A stretch of DNA of 64,000 nucleotides, taken from positions 248,001 to 312,000 of the forward strand of contig NZ_JQLN01000004.1 of the NCBI RefSeq assembly GCF_000744225.1, written 5' to 3'. The notes beneath the pieces were generated by a model, which was not told where the DNA came from, did not search any database, and was given only the letters and a program-made list of their open reading frames with translations. The DNA comes from Kitasatospora mediocidica KCTC 9733 (GTDB lineage Bacteria; Actinomycetota; Actinomycetes; Streptomycetales; Streptomycetaceae). Both the position numbers and the translations under genes were made by a program. Below, piece after piece: positions 1 to 7,856 of the stretch. Each line of letters opens with the position of its first letter. Position 1 is the first letter of the stretch.

Positions 1-2
1 GG

Positions 3-1466
3 GCCGACCGGCTGGCCGCTGCGATCCTGCGCCGCGTCCCCGGGCCCGGCGCACGGGTCGGCCTCCACCTGCGGCGTGGCAACGCGGTGGTGGTGGCCAT
101 CCTGGCGGTGCTGAAGGCCGGTTGCAGCTACGTGCCGCTCGACCCGTCCTACCCCGCCGATCGGGTGCGCTTCATGGCCGAGGACGCCGCGGTGGACCTC
201 GTCCTGACCGACCCCGGCAGCGACGGCGCGCCCGCCGTGGGCGAGTTGCTGGCCCTGGACGCCGCCCTCTGGGCACCGGACGCGCCCCGAGCCAAAGAGG
301 TGGCCGTGACGCCGGATGCGCCGGCCTACGTGATCTACACCTCGGGCTCCAGCGGCACCCCCAAGGGCGTCGAGGTCTCGCACCGCAACGTGACGGCCCT
401 GTTGGAGGCCTGCGACCGGGTACTGGAACTCGACGGCGACGACGTGTGGACGCTCTTCCACTCCTACTGCTTCGACTTCTCGGTCTGGGAGATGTGGGGA
501 GCGCTGGCGCACGGCGCCAAGCTCGTCGTGGTGCCGGCCGAGGTCGCCCGGCTGCCCGAATCGACGCTGGAACTGCTGCGCGCCGAGGGCGTCACCGTCC
601 TCAACCAGGTGCCCTCGGTCTTCCGCTACCTCTCCCGGGCCGGCACCGACCCGCTGGACGCCGACGAGTCGGCCGCGCCGCTCCCGCTGCGCTACGTGAT
701 CTTCGGCGGCGAGGTGGTGGACGTCGACGCGGTCCGCGAGTGGCGCCAGTTCCACGGCCCGGCCACCGGGTTCGTCAACATGTACGGCATCACCGAGACC
801 ACCGTCTTCTCCACCTGCCGGCACCTGCTCCCGGCCGAGCTGGACGCACCGGTCGGCTCGGCGGCTCCCGAGGGGGCCGCCGACCCGGCGCTCAACATCG
901 GACTGCCGCTGGACGGCTTCGAGTTGGCCCTGCTCACCGAGGAGGGCAAGCCGGCGCTGCCCGGTGAGGTCGGTGAAATCCACCTCGCCGGACCGCAGTT
1001 GGCGATCGGCTACCTGGACCGCGCGGAACTGACCGCCGAGCGCTACCCGCTGCTCTCACCGGACGGCGCGGCCCCCCGCCGCTACTACCGCAGCGGCGAC
1101 CTCGGGGTGGCCCGGGCGGACGGCAGCGTCGAGTACGCCGGGCGCGCGGACGACCAGGTCAAGGTCAACGGGTACCGGATCGAGATCGGCGAGGTCGAGT
1201 CCGCGTTGCGCGGCGCGCCGGACGTGGCCGACCTGGTGGTGGTGCCCGTCACCAGCCGGATCGGCGAACGGCAGCTGGTGGCCTTCTACACCCTCCCGGA
1301 CGGCGCCGCCGGGCCCGCGGCCGCCGTGGCCGAGCAGTTGGCCGCGCACGCCCGGGCCGCGCTGCCGGTCTTCATGGTCCCCGGCCGGTTCGTCCACGTC
1401 CCCGCGCTGCCGCTGAGCCCCTCGGGAAAGACCGACAGGCGCGCTCTCGCCGAGCAGCTCCGCTAA
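3..1466 (+). CDS. Stand-alone NRPS adenylation protein (5' truncated), threonine-like code
   Basis: This enzyme activates an amino acid as aminoacyl-AMP for a nonribosomal peptide synthetase. The 5' end lies outside the window; about 487 residues are visible. Core motifs appear in order: A2 (LKAGCSYVPLDPSYP), A3 (YTSGSSGTPKGV), A4 (FDFSVWEMW), A5 (NMYGITETT), A7 (YYRSGDL), A8 (GYRIEIGEVE) and A10 (SPSGKTDRRAL, catalytic Lys). A hand alignment to the GrsA pocket reads D-F-W-N-I-G-M-V-F-K, which matches the published threonine code except F for H at position nine. The protein stops right after A10, so it has no carrier domain on this side and probably loads the T domain of the next gene, 21 bases downstream. 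The family call is firm; the substrate is an inference. Confidence 0.9.
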   Translation, partial: ADRLAAAILRRVPGPGARVGLHLRRGNAVVVAILAVLKAGCSYVPLDPSYPADRVRFMAEDAAVDLVLTDPGSDGAPAVGELLALDAALWAPDAPRAKEVAVTPDAPAYVIYTSGSSGTPKGVEVSHRNVTALLEACDRVLELDGDDVWTLFHSYCFDFSVWEMWGALAHGAKLVVVPAEVARLPESTLELLRAEGVTVLNQVPSVFRYLSRAGTDPLDADESAAPLPLRYVIFGGEVVDVDAVREWRQFHGPATGFVNMYGITETTVFSTCRHLLPAELDAPVGSAAPEGAADPALNIGLPLDGFELALLTEEGKPALPGEVGEIHLAGPQLAIGYLDRAELTAERYPLLSPDGAAPRRYYRSGDLGVARADGSVEYAGRADDQVKVNGYRIEIGEVESALRGAPDVADLVVVPVTSRIGERQLVAFYTLPDGAAGPAAAVAEQLAAHARAALPVFMVPGRFVHVPALPLSPSGKTDRRALAEQLR

Positions 1467-1487
1467 CCCGCCACCGAGGAGGACGCA

Positions 1488-3029
1488 TTGGACCGATCCG
1501 TGCCGTCGCACCAGCTTCCCCTGTCGGTCACCCAGGAGGCGATGTGGGTGACCTGGCAGCTCGACCCCGCCAAGTGGGAGCACGTCATCCCGCTCGCGCT
1601 GGAGGTCACCGGAACCGTGGAGCCGTCCAGGCTGCGGGCCGCCTGCGCGCAGCTGTTCCACCGCCACCCCGCGCTGCGGTCGCGGGTGCGGCGCGGCGCG
1701 GACGGGGTGATGTGCCTGGACTGGGCCGACTGCGCCGCCGACGCCGTGGAGGTGACCGTCCGGAGCGTGGACCTGCCGCGGGAGGAGGCTCTCGCGGCGG
1801 CGCGGATCCCGTTCGACCTGGAGCGTGCACCAATCTCCCGGGTGGAGCTGCTGCACGGCCCGGACTGGACCGTCCTGCTGATCACGATCCACCACATCAC
1901 CCTGGACGGCGCCTCGATCCCGGTCCTACTGGACGACCTTCGCCGGGCCTACGCGGGCGAGGAGTTGGCGCCGCCGCCGGAGCTCGCGCCACTCGTCGAG
2001 CACGCCCGGCGCACGCGCGAGGCGGCCGAGGACGCGTCCGGCGAGCCGCTGCGGGCGTACTGGCGCGACGCGCTGGCGGCGCTGCCGCCGGCCCGCACCC
2101 TGGCGGACCGGACCACCGACCCGGCGCCGCCCCTGAGGGACCTGCCACCCTTCCCGGTGGAGGAAGAGTTGACCCACCAGGTGGGTGAACTGGCCGGCCG
2201 GCTGGGCATCTCGTACTTCACCGTCATGCTGGGCGCCCTGTTCGTCACCCTGCACCACCACACCGGCAGTGCCGACCTGATCGTCTCCGCGCCCTACCAC
2301 GGCCGCTCCACCGAGGAGTTGAGGGGACGGGTGGGCTTCTTCGTCAACGTCCTGCCGTTCCGCCAGCGGCTGCGCCCCACGGACAGCTACGAGCAGCTGC
2401 TGCGGGAGCTGCGGTCCACCGTGCGCACGGGCCTGCGGCACGCCGCGCTGCCACTGCCCGCGATCCTGCGCAGCGCGAACCTGCTGGGCCCCGAGGCCCG
2501 CGCGCAGACCCACCAGGTGGTCCTCGCGTACTGGGACTCGACCGCCGAGAACGGTCTCGACGTCTTCGGCTTCGAGCTCGTCGGCGGCGATGCGCGCGCC
2601 ACCCTCGCCCTGCTCGACCCGACGGACGTGGCCGACTACCGGCTCACCGTGACGCTGACCGAGGGCAGCAACGGCAGCCGGATGCTCTGGAAGGACGCGA
2701 CCGGATCAGTCGGTCCCGCCGCCACCGCCGCGCTGGAACGGGACTTCCTGGCCGTGCTCACCGACATGGTGGCCGACCGCCACCGCACCCTCGCCGAGGC
2801 CACCGCGCGGCTGCCCGCCGTCCACCGCCCGGCCACCGCCGTCCCCGTCCCCGGCCCGCCACTCCCGCACCCGCACCCGCACAAGCCGCCGCCGTCCGGA
2901 CCGGCGTCTCCGAGACGATGGCGCCGCTCGGCGAGATCTGGAGCCGGGTGCTGCGGATCACGGACATCGCGCCCGACGACTCGTTCTTCGAGCTGGGCGG
3001 CCACTCCCTGCTGGCCGCCACCCTGCTGA
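1488..3029 (+). CDS. NRPS condensation domain part of a frameshifted C-T-C protein
   Basis: This is the first part of a C-T-C nonribosomal peptide synthetase. The TTG start follows a GAGGAGG ribosome site. The condensation domain spans about residues 8-440 and has an intact IHHITLDG (HHxxxDG) active site, so it should be able to form peptide bonds. From about residue 450 the frame enters a Pro-rich linker and then Arg/Ser-rich sequence that is not NRPS-like. The matching T domain resumes in another frame near 2870-2918. This fits a one-base deletion in a repetitive C-rich stretch, either a sequencing error or a real mutation. Alternatively, T-C could be translated separately from an internal start. 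Confidence 0.8.
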   Translation: MDRSVPSHQLPLSVTQEAMWVTWQLDPAKWEHVIPLALEVTGTVEPSRLRAACAQLFHRHPALRSRVRRGADGVMCLDWADCAADAVEVTVRSVDLPREEALAAARIPFDLERAPISRVELLHGPDWTVLLITIHHITLDGASIPVLLDDLRRAYAGEELAPPPELAPLVEHARRTREAAEDASGEPLRAYWRDALAALPPARTLADRTTDPAPPLRDLPPFPVEEELTHQVGELAGRLGISYFTVMLGALFVTLHHHTGSADLIVSAPYHGRSTEELRGRVGFFVNVLPFRQRLRPTDSYEQLLRELRSTVRTGLRHAALPLPAILRSANLLGPEARAQTHQVVLAYWDSTAENGLDVFGFELVGGDARATLALLDPTDVADYRLTVTLTEGSNGSRMLWKDATGSVGPAATAALERDFLAVLTDMVADRHRTLAEATARLPAVHRPATAVPVPGPPLPHPHPHKPPPSGPASPRRWRRSARSGAGCCGSRTSRPTTRSSSWAATPCWPPPC

Positions 3030-4540
3030 CCCGGATCAGCCGGCGCCTGGGCGTCGAGCTCTCCGTGCGCGACCTGTTCAGCCACCCCCGGCTCGGCGAC
3101 CTCGCCGAGCTGATCGACAGCCGGCGCGCGGCCGCCGCCTGCGACGGCAACGAGGGCGCCGCCGAGGCCACTGCTCAGGACCCGGCCGTGCCGGAGCCCT
3201 ACCGCACCGGCGGGAGTTTCCCCGCGTCCGGCTTCCAGGAGGGCATCTGGCTGGCCGAGCGGCTGGACCCGGTGCACGCGCGCTACCACATCCCGCTCTC
3301 CTGGAGCGTGCACGGCGAACTCGACCCGGACCGGCTGCGCGCCGCACTCGCCGGCCTGGTCGCCCGCCACGAGATCCTGCGCACCCGCTTCGTCGACGTC
3401 GACGGCAGGCTGCACCAGGAGGTCGCCGAGCCGTGGGCCCCCGTCCTGGAGGAGTCCGAGCTGCCCGCGCAGAGCGTGGCGGAGCAGTCGCAGTGGCTGC
3501 GCACGTGGTCCGACGCCGCCGCGAGCGGCTTCGCCCCGGAGGCCGGACGGCTGCTGACGGCAGCCCTGCTCACCCTGCCGGACGGCGGGCGGGTGCTCAC
3601 GCTCTGCGTACACCACCTGGTCCTGGACGGCGAGTCGGTCCCGGTCCTGGTACGGGAGTTGGAGCTCTGCTACCAGCGCAGCGGTACCGGGCCGGCGGCC
3701 GCCGCACGGCCGGCTCCCCGGCAGTACCGCGAGCTGGTCCGCTCCCAGCAGGACGGCCCCGGCCGGGTGCGGGCGACGGCGGACCTGGCGTACTGGTCCA
3801 CCCACCTGGCCGGTGCGCCCAGCGCGCTGGACCTCGCCCGGCCCGGGCTGCCCGCCGGCACGCCGTCCGGCAGTGTCCGCCTGCCGCTGGCGGACGGGCT
3901 GGCCGGGCGGCTGCTGCCCGTCCAGGCGCAGCACCGGGCCTCCCGGTTCATGGTCACCGCGGCGGCGCTGGCCGCGGTGCTGCACCGCTGGTCCGGCGCG
4001 GCCGACCTGACCTTCGGCATCCCGGTGGCGAACCGGGCGGCCGGCGCGTTCGGCGACGTGATCGGCCCCTGCCTGAACACCCTCGTGCTGCGCTCCCACT
4101 GCGAGCCCGGGACGACCTTCGCGGACCTGCTGGAGGCCACCCGCGAGGAGGTCATGGCGGCCTTCGAGCACCAGAGCGCGCCGTTCGACGAGGTGGTCCG
4201 CGCGCTGCGGCCGCCCCGCGCGCCCGGCCGCACGCCGTTCGTCGACGTTCTGCTGAACAGCGTCAGCACGACGCGCTGGTCCGCCACCCTCGACCGTGCG
4301 CGACTGGTCTCGCTCGACCACGAGCTGCAGGACGAGGAGACCAACAAGTTCGGTCTCACCGTGACCCTCACCGAGACGGACGGCACCCTGCAGGGCACCC
4401 TCGCCCACCGCGGCGACGTCCTCGACGCCGCGGGCGCCGAGCGGCTGGCCGCCGAGCTGGCCGCCGTACTGGACCGCTTTCCCGACCTTCTCGCCCGGCC
4501 GGTGCTGGGGCGCGCGACCGAAACGAGCCGAACCCCGTGA
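2918..4540 (+). CDS. NRPS carrier and second condensation domain (T-C), downstream half
   Basis: The T domain covers about residues 1-70, with carrier motif FFELGGHSLLAA holding the Ser that receives phosphopantetheine. A second condensation domain runs from about residue 100 to 520, with intact VHHLVLDG (HHxxxDG). Coding-like sequence (…VRTGVSETM) continues in this frame just upstream of the ATG, so the true N terminus is probably the condensation domain in the other frame. The C-T-C layout means the T domain must be charged in trans, most simply by the adenylation protein encoded upstream. The stop overlaps the GTG of the next gene (GTGA), indicating translational coupling. There is no terminal thioesterase. 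Confidence 0.82.
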   Translation: MAPLGEIWSRVLRITDIAPDDSFFELGGHSLLAATLLTRISRRLGVELSVRDLFSHPRLGDLAELIDSRRAAAACDGNEGAAEATAQDPAVPEPYRTGGSFPASGFQEGIWLAERLDPVHARYHIPLSWSVHGELDPDRLRAALAGLVARHEILRTRFVDVDGRLHQEVAEPWAPVLEESELPAQSVAEQSQWLRTWSDAAASGFAPEAGRLLTAALLTLPDGGRVLTLCVHHLVLDGESVPVLVRELELCYQRSGTGPAAAARPAPRQYRELVRSQQDGPGRVRATADLAYWSTHLAGAPSALDLARPGLPAGTPSGSVRLPLADGLAGRLLPVQAQHRASRFMVTAAALAAVLHRWSGAADLTFGIPVANRAAGAFGDVIGPCLNTLVLRSHCEPGTTFADLLEATREEVMAAFEHQSAPFDEVVRALRPPRAPGRTPFVDVLLNSVSTTRWSATLDRARLVSLDHELQDEETNKFGLTVTLTETDGTLQGTLAHRGDVLDAAGAERLAAELAAVLDRFPDLLARPVLGRATETSRTP

Positions 4541-5424
4541 AGACCTTCCGCTTCGGCGTCAACCTCGTGCCCGCCGCAGGACGCGAGCAGTGGTGGCAGG
4601 CCTGCCGCACCGCCGAGCGCCTCGGCTACGACGTCATCGCCGTGCCCGACCACCTGGGGGTGCAGTCCCCCTTTCCCGCGATGGTCTCCGCCGCGGCCGC
4701 GACCGAACGGATCCGGCTGACCACCTTCGTCCTGAACAGCGCGTTCTGGAACCCGGTCCTGCTGGCCAGGGACGCGCTCACCGCGGACGGCCTCACCGAC
4801 GGACGGGTGGAGGTGGGGCTGGGGACCGGCTATGTGCGCGCGGAGTTCGACAAGGCCGGCTTCGACTGGGGAACCGCCGGCAGCCGGGTCGGGCGCCTGG
4901 AGCAGACCCTCGTCGACCTGCGCCAGCAGCTCGCGGCGCCGCGAGCGCTGGGCTTCGGCGAAGCGCCCGCGCAGCTCCCACTGCTGGTCGGCGGCAACGG
5001 CGACCGGGTACTGCGGCTGGCCGCGCGGCACGCCGACATCGTCTCGTTCTCCGGTGCGGTGCTGGCGCCCGGCTCGGCGCGCGGCACGCTGCAGCTGATC
5101 GACGCCGAGGCGATGGACGAGCGGGTGCGGTTCTTCGCGCAGGCGGCGGGAGAGCGCGCCGACCGGGTGGAGCGCAACGTCCTGGTCCAGACGGTGCTGG
5201 TGACGCCCGACCGCGCGGCCGCCGCGCAGACCGCCCGCCGACGGCTGCCGTACCTGTCGGCGGCGCAGATCCTCGACGCCCCGACCCTGCTGCTCGGCAC
5301 GGCCCAGGAGATCGCGGCCACCCTGCTGGAGCGCCGGGAGCGCTACGGGATGTCCTACGTCTGTGTGCAGGAGCGCGACATGGCCGCCTTCGCACCGGTC
5401 GTGGAGCTGCTCGCGGGCCGCTGA
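4537..5424 (+). CDS. Luciferase-like F420-dependent oxidoreductase
   Basis: A 295-residue TIM-barrel protein of the LLM class, typical size for the F420-dependent subgroup. It opens with FRFGVNLVP and has the family-like segments VPDHLG, GRVEVGLGTGY and LLVGGNGDRVLRLAARHADIVSF. Related enzymes transfer hydride or oxygenate small substrates using F420H2 or FMNH2. The GTG start overlaps the NRPS stop by four bases, so it belongs to the same operon and probably tailors the peptide or supplies a modified monomer. A hairpin terminator follows at once. Its exact substrate cannot be told. Confidence 0.85.
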   Translation: MKTFRFGVNLVPAAGREQWWQACRTAERLGYDVIAVPDHLGVQSPFPAMVSAAAATERIRLTTFVLNSAFWNPVLLARDALTADGLTDGRVEVGLGTGYVRAEFDKAGFDWGTAGSRVGRLEQTLVDLRQQLAAPRALGFGEAPAQLPLLVGGNGDRVLRLAARHADIVSFSGAVLAPGSARGTLQLIDAEAMDERVRFFAQAAGERADRVERNVLVQTVLVTPDRAAAAQTARRRLPYLSAAQILDAPTLLLGTAQEIAATLLERRERYGMSYVCVQERDMAAFAPVVELLAGR

Positions 5425-5434
5425 CAAACGCGCG

Positions 5435-5460
5435 GGGGGTGTGAAGGTGGTCACACCCCC
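5435..5460 (+). terminator. Hairpin terminator after the NRPS/LLM operon
   Basis: Perfect 10-bp stem (GGGGGTGTGA / TCACACCCCC) with a 6-base loop, 11 bases after the LLM stop codon. No U-tract follows, as is common in actinobacteria. Confidence 0.6.
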
Positions 5461-5913
5461 GACCGGCCGAACTCCCCCTCCGGACGGTCGAAAAGCCTGT
5501 CTTCAGGCGCCTCGTCCCGACCTGCTCCCGGGCCGGTCAACGGGCCAGAGGCCACCCGGTCCGCAGTCCGCAGAAAACTGGCGCTACCTTGGCTTACCTG
5601 TCGCGGGCCGCGTGTCCGACCTGGGCAGGTGACGCAACCGTTCAGCAGGACGGGGCGTCCAGTTAACCAGACTGGCACGCTCCGGATCCGGACGGCTTGG
5701 TCGAGACCGCCGGGGCCCCGGCCGACTGGATGAGGGAGAGCGCGTGACGGGTCAGTGGATCGTCGCACCGAGCGAGGCGGTAGGGCGGCGGCACAGAACG
5801 TGCGCGGCCGGACCGCTGCGCGGTGCGGGCGTCTTGGACCGTCAGCAGGACAGGCAGCGGTCGTCGGATCGTCAGCGGTCATCGGACCGGTCGAGGAGTG
5901 AGGGCACGCAGGC
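5461..5913. other. Intergenic stretch between the NRPS locus and the LCP gene
   Basis: About 450 bases with no recognisable conserved gene. It is slightly richer in A/T around 5575-5670, where a promoter for the downstream gene is likely, but no convincing -35/-10 pair was found. The last 170 bases hold an open frame with a good ribosome site (listed separately), including degenerate short repeats of a GATCGTCAGCGGTC-like unit at about 5838-5890. Confidence 0.4.
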
Positions 5914-5917
5914 ATGA
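5744..5917 (+). CDS. Candidate 57-residue small ORF coupled to the LCP gene
   Basis: A GTG-initiated frame preceded by GAGGGAG about six bases upstream. It ends in a TGA that overlaps the ATG of the LCP gene as ATGA, the usual geometry of translational coupling. The predicted peptide is basic and low in complexity, with a repeated DRQxSSDRQ-like C-terminal half encoded by degenerate DNA repeats, and has no signal peptide or membrane segment. It resembles no family I know. It may be a leader peptide or merely untranslated leader. Confidence 0.28.
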   Translation: MTGQWIVAPSEAVGRRHRTCAAGPLRGAGVLDRQQDRQRSSDRQRSSDRSRSEGTQA

Positions 5918-7626
5918 CCGAGATACAGGTGGACAAGTCCCGGTCGGGGCGGCGTGGCAAGGGCGGAAACGGCCCGGCCCCGCTGCCGGCGGCAGCCACC
6001 GGCGGGCGGGCCGCGGCCCGCAAGAGCCGTAAGAAGCCCCGCCGGGTGCTGCGCATCGTCGCCTTCAGCACGGCCGGCCTGGTCCTGGTGACCGCCGGCG
6101 TCGGCGCGTTCCTCTACGAGAAGCTCGACGGGAACATCAAGAGCTCCTCGCTGTTCGCCGGTACCACGGGCGACGCCGGCCACGAGAAGCCGGACGCCTT
6201 CGGCCGCACCCCGATCAACATCCTGGTCATCGGCTCGGACACCCGCGACAACGCGGCCGACTGCTCGATCGGCGGCGACTGCGGCTCGGGCGCCAACGCG
6301 GACGTCCAGATGGTCCTGCACGTCTCGGCCGACCGCAGCAACGCCACCGTGATGAGCGTCCCGCGCGACACCATGACCCAGCTGCCGGCCTGCAACGACA
6401 CCCAGAACCACACCTCGATGAAGGCCCAGTACGGCCAGATCAACAGCACCCTGGACTACGGCCCCGGCTGCACGGTCGCCGCCGTCCACCAGCTGACCGG
6501 GATCCCGATCGACCACTTCATCACGGTCGACTTCTCGGGCGTGGTCCAGATGTCCGACGCGGTCGGCGGCGTGCCGGTCTGCGTCAGCGACGACGTCTAC
6601 GACACCTACTCGCACCTGAAGCTGAAGAAGGGCAACCACACCCTCAAGGGCATGTCCGCCCTGGCCTTCGTCCGCTCGCGGCACGGCTTCGGCGACGGCA
6701 GCGACACCGGGCGTTCCGGCATCCAGCACATGTTCCTGGCCTCGATGGTCCGCCAGCTGAAGAGCGCCGGCACGCTCACCAACCCGGCGGCCGTCTACTC
6801 GCTGGCCGACGCCGCCACCAAGGCGCTGACCGTCGACACCGGCCTCAGCGGCATACCCCAGCTGATCGGGCTCGCGGACGACCTCAACAAGGTCCCGTCC
6901 AACCGGATCACCTTCACCACCATGCAGAACGTCCCGGACCCCAAGGACGCGGCCCGGGTGCTGGTCTCCCCCGCCGCCAAGAACCTCTTCTCCACGATCA
7001 TCAACGACCAGTCGCTGACCACCGGCAGCGGCGACACCTCCTCCGCCGCCGCGCAGGCCACCTCGACGGACACCGGCGCCCCCGCCGCGGCGTCGCCCGC
7101 CGCACCGGCCGCGCCCGCAGCGCCCGCCGCGACGGGTGGTGCGCCGAAGCGGGAGATCGCGGTGCACGTCAAGAACGGCAGCGGGACGGCCGGGCGGGCG
7201 GGCGAGATCGCCACCGCCCTCAAGGCCGCCGGCTACAGCTCCGAGAGCACCGCCGCCAACGGCCCCGCCGCCGCGAAGAGCGTCGTCACCTACACGGCCG
7301 GACACGAGGCCGACGCCCAGGAGGTCGCCGCCTCGGCGGGCCTGCCAGCCGGCGCGGTCGAGGCTGGCGACGGTCCGGGGATCTCCCTGGTGATCGGCGC
7401 CGACTGGACGAGCGGCACCACCTTCACCGCCGGAGCCGGCACCGCCGCCGCGCCCGCCCCGGCGAACACCCAGGCCGCGCTGGCCCAGGCCGACTCGCAG
7501 ACCGCCGACGACTCCAGCAGCTGCGGCCAGGTCAGCCACGCGCGCACCGTCGAGCTGAACGGCGTCCCGATGACGCCGATCCAGGCCTACGCCAAGGCCA
7601 CGGACGTGCCGGACTCCGCTCCCTGA
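5914..7626 (+). CDS. LytR-CpsA-Psr (LCP) family cell-wall glycopolymer ligase
   Basis: LCP proteins attach undecaprenyl-linked glycopolymers to peptidoglycan at the outer face of the membrane. The 570-residue protein has a basic cytoplasmic tail, one transmembrane helix at about residues 46-68 and an extracytoplasmic LCP domain at about 95-250 (ILVIGSDTRDN, MSVPRDTM, conserved Arg/Asp, FVRSRHGFGDGSDTGR). An Ala/Pro/Thr-rich linker leads to a LytR_C domain at about 408-500. A strong terminator follows, so it is transcribed alone or with the small ORF upstream. There is no evident link to the biosynthetic genes on either side. Confidence 0.92.
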   Translation: MTEIQVDKSRSGRRGKGGNGPAPLPAAATGGRAAARKSRKKPRRVLRIVAFSTAGLVLVTAGVGAFLYEKLDGNIKSSSLFAGTTGDAGHEKPDAFGRTPINILVIGSDTRDNAADCSIGGDCGSGANADVQMVLHVSADRSNATVMSVPRDTMTQLPACNDTQNHTSMKAQYGQINSTLDYGPGCTVAAVHQLTGIPIDHFITVDFSGVVQMSDAVGGVPVCVSDDVYDTYSHLKLKKGNHTLKGMSALAFVRSRHGFGDGSDTGRSGIQHMFLASMVRQLKSAGTLTNPAAVYSLADAATKALTVDTGLSGIPQLIGLADDLNKVPSNRITFTTMQNVPDPKDAARVLVSPAAKNLFSTIINDQSLTTGSGDTSSAAAQATSTDTGAPAAASPAAPAAPAAPAATGGAPKREIAVHVKNGSGTAGRAGEIATALKAAGYSSESTAANGPAAAKSVVTYTAGHEADAQEVAASAGLPAGAVEAGDGPGISLVIGADWTSGTTFTAGAGTAAAPAPANTQAALAQADSQTADDSSSCGQVSHARTVELNGVPMTPIQAYAKATDVPDSAP

Positions 7627-7660
7627 GCGACCTGAGCACCCTGGGCCGCGAGCCAGTGTT

Positions 7661-7705
7661 GCCCCCGCCCGCGCACCGTCCTGGTGCGCGGGCGGGGGCG
7701 TTTTT
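7661..7705 (+). terminator. Strong intrinsic terminator after the LCP gene
   Basis: Perfect 17-bp GC-rich stem (7661-7677 with 7683-7699), 5-base loop, followed by GTTTTT. This is the clearest U-tract terminator in the window. Confidence 0.9.
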
Positions 7706-7729
7706 CGTTGCGGCATTCATCTCGCATGA

Positions 7730-7784
7730 CGTGTTCGATCGGTCATGCACAAGATCCGCTACAGTCCAGGCTTGATCGAACACG
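7730..7784. promoter_or_regulatory. Widely spaced inverted repeat around a candidate -10
   Basis: CGTGTTCGATC (7730-7740) and its exact reverse complement GATCGAACACG (7774-7784) are 33 bases apart. A TACAGT hexamer (7760-7765), which fits the actinobacterial TANNNT -10 pattern, lies between them. The arms could be two regulator half-sites upstream of the DUF4190-type gene. No convincing -35 is visible. Confidence 0.35.
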
Positions 7785-7856
7785 CCTTCGTCACATGCGG
7801 AGAGTGTGAGGGGCAGTGACAGCGGCAGCAACAGGCAGCGCGGGGGAACAGCAGAC

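Noticed and set aside
3433..4536. Long upstream extension in the frame of the LLM gene
   Set aside because: The Arg/Ala/Pro-rich product overlaps an intact condensation domain in another frame. The LLM similarity begins only at GTG 4537.
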